Source: CAYPOY01 sp964412395
Lineage (GTDB): Bacteria > Chloroflexota > Anaerolineae > B4-G1
NCBI GenBank assembly: GCA_964412395.1
Contig: CAYPOY010000294.1
Coordinates: forward strand, 1-6,749
Direction: 5' to 3'
Length of the DNA: 6,749 nt
The notes under the pieces were generated by a model, which saw only the letters and a program-made list of their open reading frames with translations, had not been told where the DNA came from and made no database searches. Both the position numbers and the translations under genes were made by a program. This document shows, piece by piece, positions 6,479 to 6,749 of the stretch. Each line of letters begins with the position of its first letter. The first letter of the stretch is position 1.

Positions 6479-6557
6479 GGGATTCGTAGATTCGGGATTC
6501 GGCTACCGAGTCTACGAATTTACGAATCTACGAGCCTACGAATCCCGAGCCTACGGA
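6479..6557. repeat. Inverted and short tandem repeat in the leader of glyA-gcvT
   Basis: Six variants of CTACGAA occur at 6503, 6512, 6520, 6528, 6536 and 6551, at irregular spacing of 8 to 15 bp. GGGATTCGTAG (6479-6489) is a perfect 11-bp inverted match to CTACGAATCCC (6536-6546). The overlapping TCGTAGATTCG (6484-6494) is a perfect match to CGAATCTACGA (6523-6533). Two alternative stems can therefore form. The whole element lies downstream of the predicted leftward promoter and upstream of the ribosome binding site at 6454-6458, so it would be transcribed as part of the 5' leader. It looks like a dispersed intergenic repeat; a regulatory role is possible but unsupported. Confidence 0.8.
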
Positions 6558-6564
6558 CCGATGC

Positions 6565-6593
6565 ATTGTAATTGCTTATGTTCCTGGTGTCAA
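6565..6593 (-). promoter_or_regulatory. Sigma70-type promoter for glyA-gcvT
   Basis: On the - strand a perfect -35 box TTGACA (6588-6593) is followed after exactly 17 nt by TACAAT (6565-6570), one base from the consensus -10. Transcription should start near 6558, giving a leader of about 110 nt that contains the inverted repeat element. Both boxes and the spacing are near ideal, and the site is correctly placed and oriented. Its use in the cell is predicted, not shown. Confidence 0.85.
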
Positions 6594-6597
6594 GGTG

Positions 6598-6626
6598 TTG
6601 ACATTTGCTGTGTCGTGGTGTAGAAT
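6598..6626 (+). promoter_or_regulatory. Sigma70-type promoter for the aminotransferase gene
   Basis: A perfect -35 box TTGACA (6598-6603), a 17-nt spacer and TAGAAT (6621-6626), one base from the consensus -10, point rightwards. The start of transcription should fall near 6633, leaving a short leader of about 35 nt before the ATG at 6668. Its -35 box lies only 4 bp from the -35 box of the leftward promoter, so the two form a back-to-back divergent pair. Confidence 0.87.
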
Positions 6627-6667
6627 AAAACTTGTTCAGTCTATCATCATTTAACAGGAGGTTGACG

Positions 6668-6749
6668 ATGTACAAGAGACTCTTCATTCCGGGGCCGACC
6701 CACGTGCGGGAGAAGATCCTGCAGGCCCAGGCCGCACCGATGATCGGCC
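6668..6749 (+). CDS. Class V aminotransferase, N-terminal fragment (cut by window end)
   Basis: Only 27 codons are visible. They begin MYKRLFIPGPTHVRE and continue to PMIG, matching the start of class V PLP aminotransferases (PGPTPVPPEVL...PMIGHRS type), the group that holds alanine-glyoxylate, serine-glyoxylate and archaeal-type phosphoserine aminotransferases. The start is well supported: AGGAGG (6656-6661) stands 6 nt before the ATG, behind a near-consensus promoter. Which substrate it uses cannot be told, since the lysine and substrate-binding regions are beyond the window. Divergent placement from glyA-gcvT suggests a role in glycine or serine supply, either from glyoxylate or from phosphohydroxypyruvate. 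The truncation is due to the window edge, not to gene damage. Confidence 0.8.
   Translation, partial: MYKRLFIPGPTHVREKILQAQAAPMIG

Noticed and set aside
6200..6623. + strand open frames running from the SHMT start into the promoter region
   Set aside because: They are antisense to the fusion gene and then pass through repeat DNA (ESTSLRIPSLRT-type peptides) and the promoters.
6449..6667. Glycine riboswitch in the leader of glyA-gcvT
   Set aside because: I could not recognise the conserved core of a glycine aptamer; the leader consists mainly of the CTACGAA-type repeat.

Overview
The window is a glycine/serine one-carbon locus from a GC-rich bacterium. I infer Chloroflexota (an Anaerolineae-like lineage). 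The reasons are the two-subunit glycine decarboxylase, the unusual SHMT-GcvT fusion and three kinds of short palindromic repeat of a sort common in such genomes. None of this proves the phylum without a database search.

Layout, left to right. Positions 1-133 hold a contiguous array of 28-bp hairpin repeats, probably cut by the window edge, whose decayed last copy carries the Shine-Dalgarno (SD) sequence of the next gene. gcvPA (137-1480) and gcvPB (1496-2965) follow on the + strand as one operon and encode the two halves of glycine decarboxylase (P-protein). A strong hairpin terminator at 2999-3031, usable in both directions, separates them from the convergent gene at 3098-6448 (- strand). 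That gene encodes one 1116-residue polypeptide: an N-terminal serine hydroxymethyltransferase (SHMT), a middle module that aligns with the N-terminal half of GcvT but lacks its catalytic Asp pair, a low-complexity linker, and a complete aminomethyltransferase (GcvT, T-protein). The linker is encoded by two in-frame copies of a GC-rich palindromic DNA repeat. Positions 6449-6667 hold a small inverted/tandem repeat and two near-consensus sigma70-type promoters placed back to back. One drives the fusion gene leftwards. The other drives a class V aminotransferase rightwards, of which only the first 27 codons (6668-6749) are in view.

How they fit together. GcvPA/GcvPB decarboxylate glycine onto the lipoyl H-protein. 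The GcvT part releases ammonia and passes the one-carbon unit to tetrahydrofolate (THF) as methylene-THF. The SHMT part can use that methylene-THF with a second glycine to make serine. Fusing SHMT to GcvT puts the producer and consumer of methylene-THF on one chain. The divergent aminotransferase belongs to a family that includes alanine/serine-glyoxylate and phosphoserine aminotransferases, so it could feed glycine or serine into the same cycle. gcvH (H-protein) and lpd (L-protein) are not in the window.

The most noteworthy points are the three-part fusion with a decayed internal GcvT copy, the palindromic DNA repeats used as a protein linker, the SD sequence in the loop of a decayed repeat hairpin, and the symmetrical back-to-back -35 boxes.
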